Shown here piece after piece: positions 36,784 through 46,663 of a DNA stretch of 64,000 bases. This stretch comes from Amycolatopsis sp. 2-15 (GTDB lineage: Bacteria > Actinomycetota > Actinomycetes > Mycobacteriales > Pseudonocardiaceae), in contig NZ_CP127294.1 in the NCBI RefSeq assembly GCF_030285625.1, forward strand, positions 4,312,501 through 4,376,500, read 5' to 3'. The stretch's first letter is position 1, and each line of letters begins with the position of its first letter. Below the pieces are notes generated by a model that worked only from the letters and a program-made list of their open reading frames with translations, was not told where the DNA came from and did no database searches. A program made the position numbers and the translations under genes.

Positions 36784-39423
36784 GTGGAAGCCAGCAGGCA
36801 CAACCGGTCGAGCTCGCCCGCACCCGCGGGCGGGCGGCTCGCTGCTGCCGGCGGGGCGACCCTCTCCGACCTCGGGCGGCTGATCGAGCGGGCGGACGCG
36901 CTGCACCTGCGCGCGCCCGAACTAGCCCTGGTGCTCGGCGAGCGCGCGGCCGCGCTCGCCGAGGCCGCGGGCGCGGACGAGCAGTGGATCCGCGCCGAAA
37001 GCCTCGTGGTCGCCGCGCGCGTGCGCCTCGGCGGTCGCACCTCGACCGTCGGGCGCGCGGTCGCCGCGCTGCGAGCCGCGGAGCACGCCGGGTACACCGA
37101 CACGGCCGCGCGGCTGCGGATCGACCTGGCGGTGTGCGCGCGCAGCCTCGGCACGCCGCTGACCGGGCTCGCGGCGCTGCGGCCCGTGCTGTCGGAGCCG
37201 GCGGTTTCGGCCGTGCACCGCGCCGAGGCGCTGTGCCACCTCGTGGGCTGCCTCGCGCAGTTCGGCCGCAAGCCGGAGCTCGACCGCGTGCTCGTGGAGG
37301 CCGACAAGCTGGTGGTCGCCGACGAGTCACTCGACGCCGACACCCGGCTGCTCGTGCGAGCGTTGCTGCGCAACGGAGCCGCGGCCCACCGGCGCCGCCA
37401 CGGTGACCTCACCGCGGCCGCCGACGCCGCCCGTACCGGCCTCGGTTTCCTGGAGAAGCTGGACAAACCCGGCGACGACGGCGGCCTCGTGCGCGTGCGG
37501 CTCGTGCTGCAGCTCGTGAGCACGCTGCTCGACCGCGGCGACACCGGCATGGCGTACGACATCGCCGAACCCATGCTGAACGAGCCCGTGCGGGCGGCGG
37601 GGGTCGCGCCCACGGCGTGGCTGCGGCTGGCCGTGGCCACGCGGATTCACCTGCCGGCGGGTGCCGGCGACGCCGCGTCGGAGCTGGTGCGCGAAGCTGT
37701 GGCGAGCACCGATCGCCACGGGCTGTCCGCGATCACCGCGCGGCTTTGGCTGGAGCTGGCGCAGATCGAGGAACGGTTCGGCAGTGCCGAGGAAGCCATC
37801 GCGTGCCTGCACCGCTCGCGTGCGGCGGAACACGTCCACTCGCGGGCTCGCCGCCAGGCGTGCGGGCTGCTCGCGGGCGAGTTCGGCGCCGACACGGTGG
37901 CGCCGCTGGACCTCGACGACGTGATCGCGCGCTCGGCGCCGCAGGGCGGCCGTCCGGTGCCGATGGCCGTGGAGCCGCCGGTGCGCGACGTCGAGACGAC
38001 GGCGTTGATCCGGGCGATCCCGGCGGAACCGGCTGCCCCGGAACGGACTGCCCCGGAACCGGCGGCCGCGAAGCCGGCCGCTGCGAAGCCAGCCGTGGCG
38101 ACCGCTCGGCGTGCGGAAACCCAGCCGCAGAAGGAAACCCAGCCGCAGAAGGAAATCCGGTCGCCGGCGGAAACCCCGGCGCGTCCGGAAACACGGCCGC
38201 GGCCCGCCGCACCGGCAGAGACGACGTATGTGCGCGCGGCCGGTTCGGTGCCGGAGAAGCCCGTTCGCAAGTCGGAGAAACCTGTTCGCAAGCCGGAGAA
38301 ATCCGCGCCGAACACGCCGACGTGGTCCTTCGGGCGAGGGGCCGCGGAGTCGGAGGTCGAGCGGACGTCGGTGATCCCGGTGATCCGCGACGAGCCGGAA
38401 CCCGCGGCGCCCGCCGAACGGACCGATGCCCCGGCCGAACAGGTCGCTCGCTTCACGCTGTCCGCGCCGCGGGCCGAGGCTCCGGAACGACCGCGCGTCG
38501 CCGAGCCGCCCGCGCCACCGGCCAAGCGGCCCGTGAACGGGTCGCACTCGTCTTCTCGCCAGGCATCCGCGGGAACCGGCCGCCGGGCGGCACCCGAACG
38601 GCCGGCGGCGTTGCCGGGCTGGGTCAAGCCGTTCAAGAAGCCCGAAGCCGTGCCGGCTCCGCAACCGAAGCCGGAACCCGTCGCCGAGGTCGTGCGCGAA
38701 GAGCCGGCCCCGCAGCCCCCGGCCGTGGCCGAGGACCTGCCGCGCCTGTCGCTGCCGGACCTGTCGGACATTCTGCCCGAACTGCCGATGGCCCCCGCGC
38801 CCGCGGAGGAGCCCGCCGCGCCGCTCTGGGAGAGCGACGAGTGGGCCCGTGAGGAACGCGCGCGCCGTGACGAGGTCTCCCGCGGCCGCAAGACCCGGCA
38901 CGACGCGGAACACGGTTCGGTCGCCGCGCGGTCCGTGCTGGACCGCCTGGGGATCTCCGGGGGCAGCGGTGGCGGTCGCCGGCGCGCGGACGAGGCCGGC
39001 GCGCGCGAGGAAACCGCGCGCACGGAGGAGCCCGAGGCCGTCTCCGACGTGACGGACCCGCCGTGGAAGCGCGAGACCCCGGACCTGGCACCGGCGCCGC
39101 GTGACGAAGCGGTGTCCGAGGAAGCCGTGGACCCGTGGCTGCCCCGGCTGCGGATGCCGCCGGCTCTGGATCCGCTCGAGGACTTCGACTCGTGGACGCC
39201 GACGTCGCAGCCCTTCCCGGAGAGCTACGCGCGGGCGATCGCCGAGGACGAGCCGCCGCCGGACGCCGGGCTGGCCGAGCTGCTGGCCCGCGCGCTGGCC
39301 GAACACCAGGCGGGAACGGCGAGTGCCGCCGCGCTGGTGAAGCGGCTGGGCTCCGAAGACGACGACAAGCGCCGTCCGGTCAACGGGCACGCGTCGGGGG
39401 AGCGCAAGCGCAACGGCGACTGA
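36784..39423 (+). CDS. large hypothetical protein: helical-repeat N-terminus, Pro/Ala/Glu-rich linker
   Basis: An 879-aa protein. The first ~370 residues are Ala/Leu/Arg-rich helical hairpins resembling TPR or SARP-associated repeats (GLAALRPVLSE, AEALCHLVGCLAQFG). Residues about 400-620 are low-complexity Pro/Ala/Glu/Lys with short direct repeats such as ETQPQKETQPQKE. The C-terminal ~250 residues are charged, with an acidic patch (LPDLSDILPELP) and several DPW motifs (SDVTDPPWKRETP, VDPWLPRLRMP). No transmembrane segment or enzyme motif is seen. The GTG at 36784 has GGAG directly upstream. It follows ettA by 14 nt, so it may be co-transcribed. Function is unknown. Confidence 0.8.
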   Translation: MEASRHNRSSSPAPAGGRLAAAGGATLSDLGRLIERADALHLRAPELALVLGERAAALAEAAGADEQWIRAESLVVAARVRLGGRTSTVGRAVAALRAAEHAGYTDTAARLRIDLAVCARSLGTPLTGLAALRPVLSEPAVSAVHRAEALCHLVGCLAQFGRKPELDRVLVEADKLVVADESLDADTRLLVRALLRNGAAAHRRRHGDLTAAADAARTGLGFLEKLDKPGDDGGLVRVRLVLQLVSTLLDRGDTGMAYDIAEPMLNEPVRAAGVAPTAWLRLAVATRIHLPAGAGDAASELVREAVASTDRHGLSAITARLWLELAQIEERFGSAEEAIACLHRSRAAEHVHSRARRQACGLLAGEFGADTVAPLDLDDVIARSAPQGGRPVPMAVEPPVRDVETTALIRAIPAEPAAPERTAPEPAAAKPAAAKPAVATARRAETQPQKETQPQKEIRSPAETPARPETRPRPAAPAETTYVRAAGSVPEKPVRKSEKPVRKPEKSAPNTPTWSFGRGAAESEVERTSVIPVIRDEPEPAAPAERTDAPAEQVARFTLSAPRAEAPERPRVAEPPAPPAKRPVNGSHSSSRQASAGTGRRAAPERPAALPGWVKPFKKPEAVPAPQPKPEPVAEVVREEPAPQPPAVAEDLPRLSLPDLSDILPELPMAPAPAEEPAAPLWESDEWAREERARRDEVSRGRKTRHDAEHGSVAARSVLDRLGISGGSGGGRRRADEAGAREETARTEEPEAVSDVTDPPWKRETPDLAPAPRDEAVSEEAVDPWLPRLRMPPALDPLEDFDSWTPTSQPFPESYARAIAEDEPPPDAGLAELLARALAEHQAGTASAAALVKRLGSEDDDKRRPVNGHASGERKRNGD

Positions 39424-39904
39424 GGCCGGCTCCGAACCCCTGTCCGCGCAACGCACCTTTGGCGTACCCGAAAACCGATGAGCTCCACCGGGTTTGACGA
39501 CGCCGGCTTCGGGGCACCTCTCCGTCGGATCACGGCATCGGGGTCGCCCGTCCGGGCGGTTTCGGTGTGGGGATCCTCGCAGTGCCGGAAGGCAACCTTT
39601 TCCGGTCTGGCCGCCGCGGTTCCGTGCGGCCGCTCGCGGACTGAACCGATCACGAACCCGGTCCGGCACCACCGGACACCCGGGGCGCGCCCAGTGCCAA
39701 GGGATTCCCCCGTGAACGGGTATCACCCGACTCCCGGGTAGCTGAACCGATCAACGCCGAAAGTCCTCGTCCTGTAAGGCAAACGTAAGTCTGGACAACT
39801 CCTGGTCTTTGTCACGGGCCCGGCGGGGTCGGATTAGTGTGGGGGTGTCCGCCACGTTGTGGTGACGGACGCGTCTCGATCTCGAAACTGGAGAGTTGTC
39901 TCAC
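39424..39904. other. intergenic region upstream of the NAD-glutamate dehydrogenase gene
   Basis: No gene is seen in these 480 bp. A 12-bp direct repeat CTGAACCGATCA occurs at 39641-39652 and 39742-39753. A plausible promoter lies just before the long gene: TTGTCA at 39809-39814 with a GGATTAGTGT region at 39831-39840. Nitrogen control by GlnR would be expected for this gene, but no convincing box was recognised by eye. Confidence 0.5.
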
Positions 39905-42900
39905 ATGAGCTCGACGGGAGTCTCGTCCCCGCCCGGAACAGATGTCGGTGCCGAGGTCGGCGCGTTGCGTCGCTCGGCCAGCCCGGAGCAGCTCCGGGAC
40001 GAGCTGATCGACGCCGCCGCGGCGTTGGCGCCCGAGATCGGTGACCTGATCCGCCTGTACTACCGCCACATCCCGGCCGAGGAGATCGTCGGTGACGACC
40101 CCGTGGCGCTCGTCGGCGCGGTGCGCTCGCACTTGCAGTTGGCGAAGCAGCGCATGCCGGGACGCCCGGCGGTCCGGCTGCTGAACCCCACCGCGGCGCA
40201 GGACGGCTGGACCCGCGAGGCCACCGTCGTGCAGGTGGTCACCGACGACATGCCCTACCTCGTCGACAGCGTGGCGGCCGAGTTCGCGCGCGACGGCGTG
40301 CAGGTGCACCGCATCGTCCACCCGATCGTCGTGGTCAGCCGCGACGTCACGGGCGAGCTCGCGGGCCTGCACCCCGACGCAGACCCGGCGAACCCGCCGG
40401 CGATGTCGGCGGCCGAGTCGTGGATGTACCTCGAGATCGACCTCGTCACCGACCCGAACCGCGCCCGCGAGCTGGACAACCGGCTCGCCTCCGTGCTGGG
40501 TGACGTCCGCGAGGTCGTCGAGGACGCCGACAAGATGGCGCAGACGGCGGTCTCCGTCGCGGAGTTCCTGGACCAGAACCCGCCGAAGCTGCCCGACCTC
40601 GCGCAGGTCGACGAGGGCGCCCGGCTGCTGCGCTGGCTCGCCGACGGTCACTTCACCTTCCTCGGCTACCGCCGCTACGAGCTGGTGGAGAATCCGCACC
40701 CCGACTCCGACGAGCCGGCGCTGCGCGCGGTCCTCGCGTCGGGCCTCGGTGTACTGCGCCAGGACAGCCTCGCCGCCCGCAGCCTCACCGCGGGCCCGGA
40801 CGACTACGCCAACGCGCTTTCCCCGACCCTGCTAGTGCTCACGCAGGCGAGCGCGCCCTCGACCGTGCACCGGCCGGTGTACCCGTACTACGTCGGCGTG
40901 AAGACGTTCGACGACGAGGGCAACGTGACCGGCGAGCACCGGTTCCTCGGCATGTTCACCACCACGGCGCTGCACGAGAACGTGCTCGACATTCCCGTGG
41001 TGTGCAAGCGCGTGCGCGAGGTCATCCACCGCGCCGGGTTCCCGATGGAGTCGTTCTCCGGTCAGCGGATGCTGGAGGTGCTGCAGAACTGGCCGCGCGC
41101 CGACCTGTTCTCCGCCGACACCGATTCGCTCTACGCCACCACGACCGGCGCCATCACGCTTTCAGACCGCCGCCGGCTGCGGCTATTCCTGCGCCGCGAC
41201 CCGTACGGCCGCTTCTACTCCTGCCTGGTCTACCTGCCGCGCGACCGCTACACCACGCGTTCGCGGCTGGCGATGCAGAAGGTGCTGCTGGAGGAGCTGG
41301 AAGGCACTCAGCTCGAGTACAGCGCGCGCATCGGCGAGACCGTGCTCGCGCAGGTGCACTTCATCGTGCACACCGACCCCGCGCACCGGATCGAGCCCGA
41401 CACGCTGCGGATCCAGGAACGGCTCAACACCGTCGTGCGCAGCTGGGACGACCGCATGGTCGAGGCGATCCTCGCCGAGCGCCGCGAGCGCGCGGGCGAC
41501 GGCCAGCCGGTCGGCGTGATGGGCGAGGAGTCCGCCGTCGACCAGGGCCAGCGCTTCGCCGCGGTGTTCCCCGAGGGCTACAAGGAGGACTTCACCGCCG
41601 ACGAGGCACTCGCCGACCTGCGCAAGCTCGACACGCTGGCCGACGAGGGCGACCTCGCGCTGTCGTACTACCTGCCCGCCGACGCCGAGCCGGGCGAGCG
41701 CCGCTTCAAGCTCTATCTGCGCGGCGAAGGCGTGACGCTGTCGAAGGTCCTGCCGGTGCTGCAGGCCATGGGCGTCGAGGTCGTCGACGAACGGCCGTAC
41801 GAGCTGTTCCGCGAAGACGGCGGCGCCAGCTGGATCTACGACTTCGGCCTGCGCATCGAGGCGAAGTACCTCGACGAGAGCAGCACCGTCGCGCTCGACG
41901 CGCTGCGCGAGCGGTTCCAGGACGCGTTCCACGCGGCGTGGCGCGGCGACGCGGAGGTCGACGGCTTCAACGGCCTCGTGCTGCGCGCCGGCCTCACGTG
42001 GCGCCAAGCGGCCGTGCTGCGCGCGTACTCGCGTTACCTGCAGCAGGCCCGCAGCCCGTTTTCCCAGTCCTACATCCAGAACACGGTGCTCGAGCACACC
42101 GAAGTGGCCATGCGGCTGCTGAACCTGTTCGAGACGCGCTGCGACCCGCAACTGTCCGATGTGGACCGCAAGACGCGGGAGGACTCGCTCGTCGGCGAGA
42201 TCACCGCGATGATCGACGAGGTCACGAGCCTCGACGAGGACCGCATCCTGCGCCGCCTCATGGACGTGATCAACGCGACGCTGCGCACGAACTACCACGT
42301 GACGGACGCGGACGGCGCCTCGCGGCCGTACCTCGCGATCAAGCTCGACCCGAGCGGCGTGCCGGACCTGCCGGAACCGCGGCCGAAGTTCGAGATCTTC
42401 GTGTACTCGCCGCGTGTGGAAGGTGTGCACCTGCGCTTCGGCGAGGTCGCGCGCGGTGGCCTGCGCTGGTCCGACCGGCGTGAGGACTTCCGCACCGAGG
42501 TGCTCGGCCTGGTCAAGGCGCAGGCGGTGAAGAACGCCGTGATCGTGCCCGTGGGCGCGAAGGGCGGCTTCGTGGTGAAGCGCCCGCCGGCTCCCACCGG
42601 CGACGCGAGCCTCGACCGCGACGCGCAGCTGACCGAGGGCATCGCGTGCTACCGCATGTTCATCTCGGGCCTGCTGGACCTGACCGACAACCGCGTCGAG
42701 GGCAAGACCGTGCCCGCGCCGGGCGTGGTGCGCCACGACGCCGACGACAGCTACCTCGTCGTCGCGGCCGACAAGGGCACCGCGAAGTTCTCCGACATCG
42801 CCAACGAGGTCTCGGGCCAGTACGGCTTCTGGCTCGGCGACGCGTTCGCCTCCGGCGGCTCGGTCGGCTACGACCACAAGGCCATGGGCATCACCGCCAA

Positions 42901-44890
42901 GGGCGCGTGGGAGAGCGTGAGGCGGCACTTCCGCGAGCTGGGCAAGGACACCCAGACCGAGGACTTCACGACCGTCGGCATCGGCGACATGATGGGCGAC
43001 GTCTTCGGCAACGGCATGCTGCTCAGCGAGCACATCCGCCTCGTGGCTGCGTTCAACCACATGCACGTGTTCCTCGACCCGAACCCGGACGCCGCGTCGT
43101 CGTTCGCGGAGCGGCGCCGGCTGTTCGACCTCCCGCGCAGCTCGTGGGACGACTACGATCGCTCGCTCATCAGCGAGGGCGGCGGCATCTACCCGCGCTC
43201 GGCCAAGACGATCCCGATCAGCCCGCAGGTGCGCGAGGCGCTCGGCATCGCCGAAGGCGTCACGCACCTGCCGCCGATGGAGCTCATCCAGGCGATCCTG
43301 CTGGCGCAGGTCGAGTTGCTGTGGAACGGCGGCATCGGCACCTACGTCAAGGCGGAGACCGAAACCCACGGCGACGCGGGCGACAAGGCCAATGACGCGA
43401 TCCGCGTCAACGGCAACCAGCTGCGCGTGAAGGTCGTGGGCGAAGGCGGCAACCTGGGCCTGACCCAGCTCGGCCGTATCGAGTTCGCGCGGGCCGGCGG
43501 CAAGATCAACACCGACGCGCTGGACAACTCCGCCGGCGTCGACTGCTCCGACCACGAGGTCAACATCAAGATCCTGCTGGATCACCTCGTGGCGACCGGG
43601 GACCTCGAGCACACGCGGCGCAACTCGCTGCTGGAGGAGATGACCGACGAGGTCTCCGACCTGGTGCTGGCCGACAACTACCGGCAGAACGCGGTGCTCG
43701 GCGTGAGCCGGGCCCACGCCGGCCCGATGGTGTCGGTGCACGCGCGCCAGGTGTCGTCGCTCGTCGCGAAGGGTGCCTTCGACCGCAAGCTGGAAGCCCT
43801 GCCCTCGTCCTCGGAGTTCCGTGCGCTGGAGAAGGCGGGCGAAGGCCTGTCGTCGCCGGAGCTCGCGACGCTGCTGGCCCACGTGAAGCTCGACCTCAAG
43901 GACGAGCTGCTGGCCAGCGAGCTGGTCGACTCCGAGGTGTTCACGCGCCGGCTGCCGGAGTACTTCCCGAAGCCGCTGCGTGAGCAGTTCACCGACGCGA
44001 TCACGCAGCACCCGCTGCGCCGCCAGATCATCACCACGCTCGTGACCAACGAGCTCGTGGACGGCGGCGGCATCTCGTTCGTCTTCCGCCTCATGGAGGA
44101 GATGAACGCGACGGCGACCGACGCGGTGCGCGCGTACGCCGTGGTCACCCACGTCTACGACCTGCCGAAGCTGTGGGCCGAGATCGACGCGCTCGACAAC
44201 GTGGTGCCCACCGCGGTCGCCGACGCGATGGTGCTGGAGACGCGCCGGCTGCTCGACCGCGCCGCCCGCTGGTTCCTCACCAACCGCCCGCAGCCGCTCG
44301 CGCCGCTGGCCGAGATCAACCGGTTCGGCCCGGTCGTCGCGGAGCTCGGCCCGAAGCTGGGCGACCTGCTGCGCGGCCGCGAGCTGGAGTCGGTGGAGGA
44401 GCACGCCGGCAAGCTCGTCGCCGACGGCGTGCCCGCCGATCTCGCCCGCCGTGTGGCGCTGCTGCTGCACAGCTACGGCCTGCTCGACGTCGTCGAGGTC
44501 GCCGAGCTGGCGGAGCAGCAGGTGGGGCTCGACGCGATGCACAGCCCGGCCGACACCGCCGAGCTGTACTACGCGCTGTCGGACCACCTGGCCGTGGACA
44601 AGATGCTCACCGAGATCAGCGCGCTCGAACGCGGCAACCGCTGGCACGCCCTCGCGCGCCTGTCGCTGCGCGACGACGTGTACGGCTCGCTGCGCGCCAT
44701 CACGCTCGACGCGCTGCGCCACAGCGACCTGGACGTGGACACCGACGCGAAGATCGCGCAGTGGGAGAAAACCAACGCGTCGCGGCTGTCGCGCGCCCGC
44801 GTGGCGCTCGACGAGATCACCCGCTCCGGGCGCCTCGACCTCGCGACCCTGTCGGTGGCGGCGCGCCAGATCAGGAGCACAGTCCGTTGA
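39905..44890 (+). CDS. gdhB: NAD-specific glutamate dehydrogenase, large (~180 kDa) class
   Basis: A 1661-aa enzyme of the large NAD-GDH family (Streptomyces clavuligerus type). It oxidatively deaminates glutamate to 2-oxoglutarate and ammonia. The catalytic region shows RGGLRWSDRREDFRTE, the Lys motif VPVGAKGGFVVK, and the NAD-binding GEGGNLGLTQLGRIEFA with the following NSAGVDCSDHE. The long N-terminal ~700 residues are the regulatory region of the family. ATG 39905 is preceded by GGAGAG at 39890-39895. The stop overlaps the start of the thioesterase (TTGA), so the next gene is translationally coupled. Confidence 0.96.
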   Translation: MSSTGVSSPPGTDVGAEVGALRRSASPEQLRDELIDAAAALAPEIGDLIRLYYRHIPAEEIVGDDPVALVGAVRSHLQLAKQRMPGRPAVRLLNPTAAQDGWTREATVVQVVTDDMPYLVDSVAAEFARDGVQVHRIVHPIVVVSRDVTGELAGLHPDADPANPPAMSAAESWMYLEIDLVTDPNRARELDNRLASVLGDVREVVEDADKMAQTAVSVAEFLDQNPPKLPDLAQVDEGARLLRWLADGHFTFLGYRRYELVENPHPDSDEPALRAVLASGLGVLRQDSLAARSLTAGPDDYANALSPTLLVLTQASAPSTVHRPVYPYYVGVKTFDDEGNVTGEHRFLGMFTTTALHENVLDIPVVCKRVREVIHRAGFPMESFSGQRMLEVLQNWPRADLFSADTDSLYATTTGAITLSDRRRLRLFLRRDPYGRFYSCLVYLPRDRYTTRSRLAMQKVLLEELEGTQLEYSARIGETVLAQVHFIVHTDPAHRIEPDTLRIQERLNTVVRSWDDRMVEAILAERRERAGDGQPVGVMGEESAVDQGQRFAAVFPEGYKEDFTADEALADLRKLDTLADEGDLALSYYLPADAEPGERRFKLYLRGEGVTLSKVLPVLQAMGVEVVDERPYELFREDGGASWIYDFGLRIEAKYLDESSTVALDALRERFQDAFHAAWRGDAEVDGFNGLVLRAGLTWRQAAVLRAYSRYLQQARSPFSQSYIQNTVLEHTEVAMRLLNLFETRCDPQLSDVDRKTREDSLVGEITAMIDEVTSLDEDRILRRLMDVINATLRTNYHVTDADGASRPYLAIKLDPSGVPDLPEPRPKFEIFVYSPRVEGVHLRFGEVARGGLRWSDRREDFRTEVLGLVKAQAVKNAVIVPVGAKGGFVVKRPPAPTGDASLDRDAQLTEGIACYRMFISGLLDLTDNRVEGKTVPAPGVVRHDADDSYLVVAADKGTAKFSDIANEVSGQYGFWLGDAFASGGSVGYDHKAMGITAKGAWESVRRHFRELGKDTQTEDFTTVGIGDMMGDVFGNGMLLSEHIRLVAAFNHMHVFLDPNPDAASSFAERRRLFDLPRSSWDDYDRSLISEGGGIYPRSAKTIPISPQVREALGIAEGVTHLPPMELIQAILLAQVELLWNGGIGTYVKAETETHGDAGDKANDAIRVNGNQLRVKVVGEGGNLGLTQLGRIEFARAGGKINTDALDNSAGVDCSDHEVNIKILLDHLVATGDLEHTRRNSLLEEMTDEVSDLVLADNYRQNAVLGVSRAHAGPMVSVHARQVSSLVAKGAFDRKLEALPSSSEFRALEKAGEGLSSPELATLLAHVKLDLKDELLASELVDSEVFTRRLPEYFPKPLREQFTDAITQHPLRRQIITTLVTNELVDGGGISFVFRLMEEMNATATDAVRAYAVVTHVYDLPKLWAEIDALDNVVPTAVADAMVLETRRLLDRAARWFLTNRPQPLAPLAEINRFGPVVAELGPKLGDLLRGRELESVEEHAGKLVADGVPADLARRVALLLHSYGLLDVVEVAELAEQQVGLDAMHSPADTAELYYALSDHLAVDKMLTEISALERGNRWHALARLSLRDDVYGSLRAITLDALRHSDLDVDTDAKIAQWEKTNASRLSRARVALDEITRSGRLDLATLSVAARQIRSTVR

Positions 44891-45309
44891 CCTACGTTTC
44901 GCACGTCCGGCCACGTTGGTCGGACATGGACCTGTACGGGCACGTCAACCACGCCAACATGGTGACGCTCCTGGAAGAGGCGCGGATCCCGGTGCTGTTC
45001 GGTGACGCGGTGAAAGCCGGGCTCACCGAGCTGCCCAAAGGCGTGATCGTGGTGAAGCTCGGCGTGCACTACCGCGCGCCGATCGTCGTCACGCCCGAGA
45101 CGTCGGTGCGGGTGGAGATCACGCTCACCGAGATGAAGGCGGCCACCGTCACGCTGGCCTACGTCGTGCACACCGGGCCCGAGGAGTCGGACCCGGTGGC
45201 CGCGACCGCGGAGACCGTGCTGGCGCCGTACGACACCGTCAAGCTGCGGCCGCGGCGCCTTTCCGCCGAGGAGACCGAGTTCCTGAAGAAAGTGTTCGCC
45301 GATGCCTGA
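44887..45309 (+). CDS. acyl-CoA thioesterase, hotdog fold (YbgC/4HBT-like)
   Basis: A 140-aa single hotdog domain with the catalytic-region pattern VRPRWSDMDLYGHVNHANMVTLLEEAR, in which the Asp and His are those of the 4-hydroxybenzoyl-CoA thioesterase group. The TTG start lies within the stop codon of the glutamate dehydrogenase gene. It has a close paralogue 770 nt downstream. A role in trimming acyl-CoAs is likely; the specific substrate is unknown. Confidence 0.9.
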   Translation: MTYVSHVRPRWSDMDLYGHVNHANMVTLLEEARIPVLFGDAVKAGLTELPKGVIVVKLGVHYRAPIVVTPETSVRVEITLTEMKAATVTLAYVVHTGPEESDPVAATAETVLAPYDTVKLRPRRLSAEETEFLKKVFADA

Positions 45310-45946
45310 GCTGCGCATCCCCGACGCGGGCGACCGAGACACGCTCGGCGCGTTCGTCGCCCGCGCGGTGCGGCTCGACGGCAACACCGCGGTACGGCTG
45401 CGCAACCGGGTTTCCGGCGACGGTGGCGTTGTCGAAGCGTGGACGGCCACGCCGTTCGAGGTCCTCGCCACCCGCGCGGTGGCGGGGACCGTGACCCCGG
45501 CCGATATCACCGTGTCGGGCAACGAGCTGCTGGCGGCCCTCACGGTCGCCGGCGGCGAGGTCATGGACCCCGGTCCCGCGCGCGATCTGCTCTGGCACGC
45601 GGAGCTGCCCGCGCCCGGCCGCTGGCAGCTCGTGGACGACCTGCCGGTCGGCGTGGTGTCCGACCTGGCCGACCGCGGCGTCACGCTCGCCCGCGACAAC
45701 GTCGGCCCGCACGGCACGCCGCCGGCGTCCCTGATGGATCAGACCGTGCTCACCGTGACCGGCGGCGAGCTCGAGGTGAAGGTGCAGCTGCGCTGCCTGT
45801 TCGCCTTGTCCGGGATGGGCTTGTTCGACTCGTCCATCGCCGGCGACGTGGTCCGCGTGACAGCCACGGACTCGTGGCTCCGGCTGGATGCCCGATATGG
45901 GGCAGTACTGAAGAGAAGGCACGCGTTGTTGCCCCTTCTCTTCTGA
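45302..45946 (+). CDS. hypothetical protein downstream of the thioesterase
   Basis: A 214-aa protein of mixed, beta-rich composition without recognised motifs. It overlaps the thioesterase end by 8 nt, so the three genes gdhB-thioesterase-this form one transcription unit. It begins MPELRIPDAGDRDTLGAFVARA. The last residues (RRHALLPLLF) are basic/hydrophobic and unlike the rest. A hairpin terminator follows 38 nt later. Function is unknown; conservation with the two neighbours would be informative. Confidence 0.8.
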   Translation: MPELRIPDAGDRDTLGAFVARAVRLDGNTAVRLRNRVSGDGGVVEAWTATPFEVLATRAVAGTVTPADITVSGNELLAALTVAGGEVMDPGPARDLLWHAELPAPGRWQLVDDLPVGVVSDLADRGVTLARDNVGPHGTPPASLMDQTVLTVTGGELEVKVQLRCLFALSGMGLFDSSIAGDVVRVTATDSWLRLDARYGAVLKRRHALLPLLF

Positions 45947-45983
45947 TATGCCCGATTCCCGGGCAGACGTGGTGCCTGCCGTT

Positions 45984-46016
45984 GCTGACGATCATCGTGG
46001 AACCATGATCGTCAGC
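45984..46016 (+). terminator. hairpin after the glutamate dehydrogenase operon
   Basis: A 12-bp perfect stem GCTGACGATCAT / ATGATCGTCAGC with a 9-nt loop, extended by three more pairs (one G-T). There is no T-run, as is common in actinobacteria. It separates the gdhB operon from the second thioesterase. Confidence 0.75.
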
Positions 46017-46081
46017 GACGGTAATTACTGCTCGACGAACTTCAGTGCCACCGTGTTGGCTCTTGCCGGAAGACCGGTCCG

Positions 46082-46495
46082 ATGAGTCACGTCACGCACA
46101 TCCGGCCGCGCTGGTCGGACATGGACGCCTTCGGACACGTCAACCACGCCAAAATCGTCACGATGCTCGAAGAGGCGCGGATCGAGGTGTTTCCCGAGGC
46201 GGCCGCGCTGGGGCTCGTCGAGATGACCAAGGGCATCGTGGTCGCGAAACTCGAAGTGCACTACCGGCGCCCGGTCGTCGTCGAGGCAGGCACACCGGCC
46301 CGGGTCGAGGTCACGCTGACCCGGCTGCGGGCCGCCAGCCTCACGTTGGCCTACCGACTGCACACGGGGCCGGACGAATCGGACCCGGTGGCCGTGACGG
46401 CGGAAACGTTGATCGCGCCGTTCGACACCGTCACGCACCGGCCCCGGCGGATCACGCCGGCCGAGGGGCAGTTTTTCACGAAGACATTCGGCTGA
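46082..46495 (+). CDS. acyl-CoA thioesterase, hotdog fold, paralogue of the upstream one
   Basis: A 137-aa protein with the same IRPRWSDMDAFGHVNHAKIVTMLEEAR opening as the protein encoded at 44887 and the same HTGPDESDPVAVTAET segment. The two are clearly a local duplication. The active Asp/His pattern is retained. The ATG is at 46082. It is separated from the first by a hypothetical gene and a terminator, so it is probably expressed on its own. Confidence 0.9.
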   Translation: MSHVTHIRPRWSDMDAFGHVNHAKIVTMLEEARIEVFPEAAALGLVEMTKGIVVAKLEVHYRRPVVVEAGTPARVEVTLTRLRAASLTLAYRLHTGPDESDPVAVTAETLIAPFDTVTHRPRRITPAEGQFFTKTFG

Positions 46496-46663
46496 CTCGC
46501 GGGCGAAGCAGACCTTTTCGCGTGCCTCGCCCGGTCATCGTGTCTGTCACTTTGTCTGGAATGACGCCGATTCAGGCAGGTGGCATTGCCCCTTCTCTCC
46601 TCGAATTGTTGTGATTTTCTTGTGGCCGTGGTGCTTTCACAGTTGTGGTGCGAGGGTGGGTGG

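Noticed and set aside
39780..39845. GlnR nitrogen-control box before gdhB
   Set aside because: GTAAG/AAAC fragments are present but spacing and sequence do not convincingly match the consensus by eye.
45917..46600. Short repeat TTGCCCCTTCTCT after each thioesterase unit as a mobile-element scar
   Set aside because: Only 13 bp are shared, with no flanking duplications or inverted ends.
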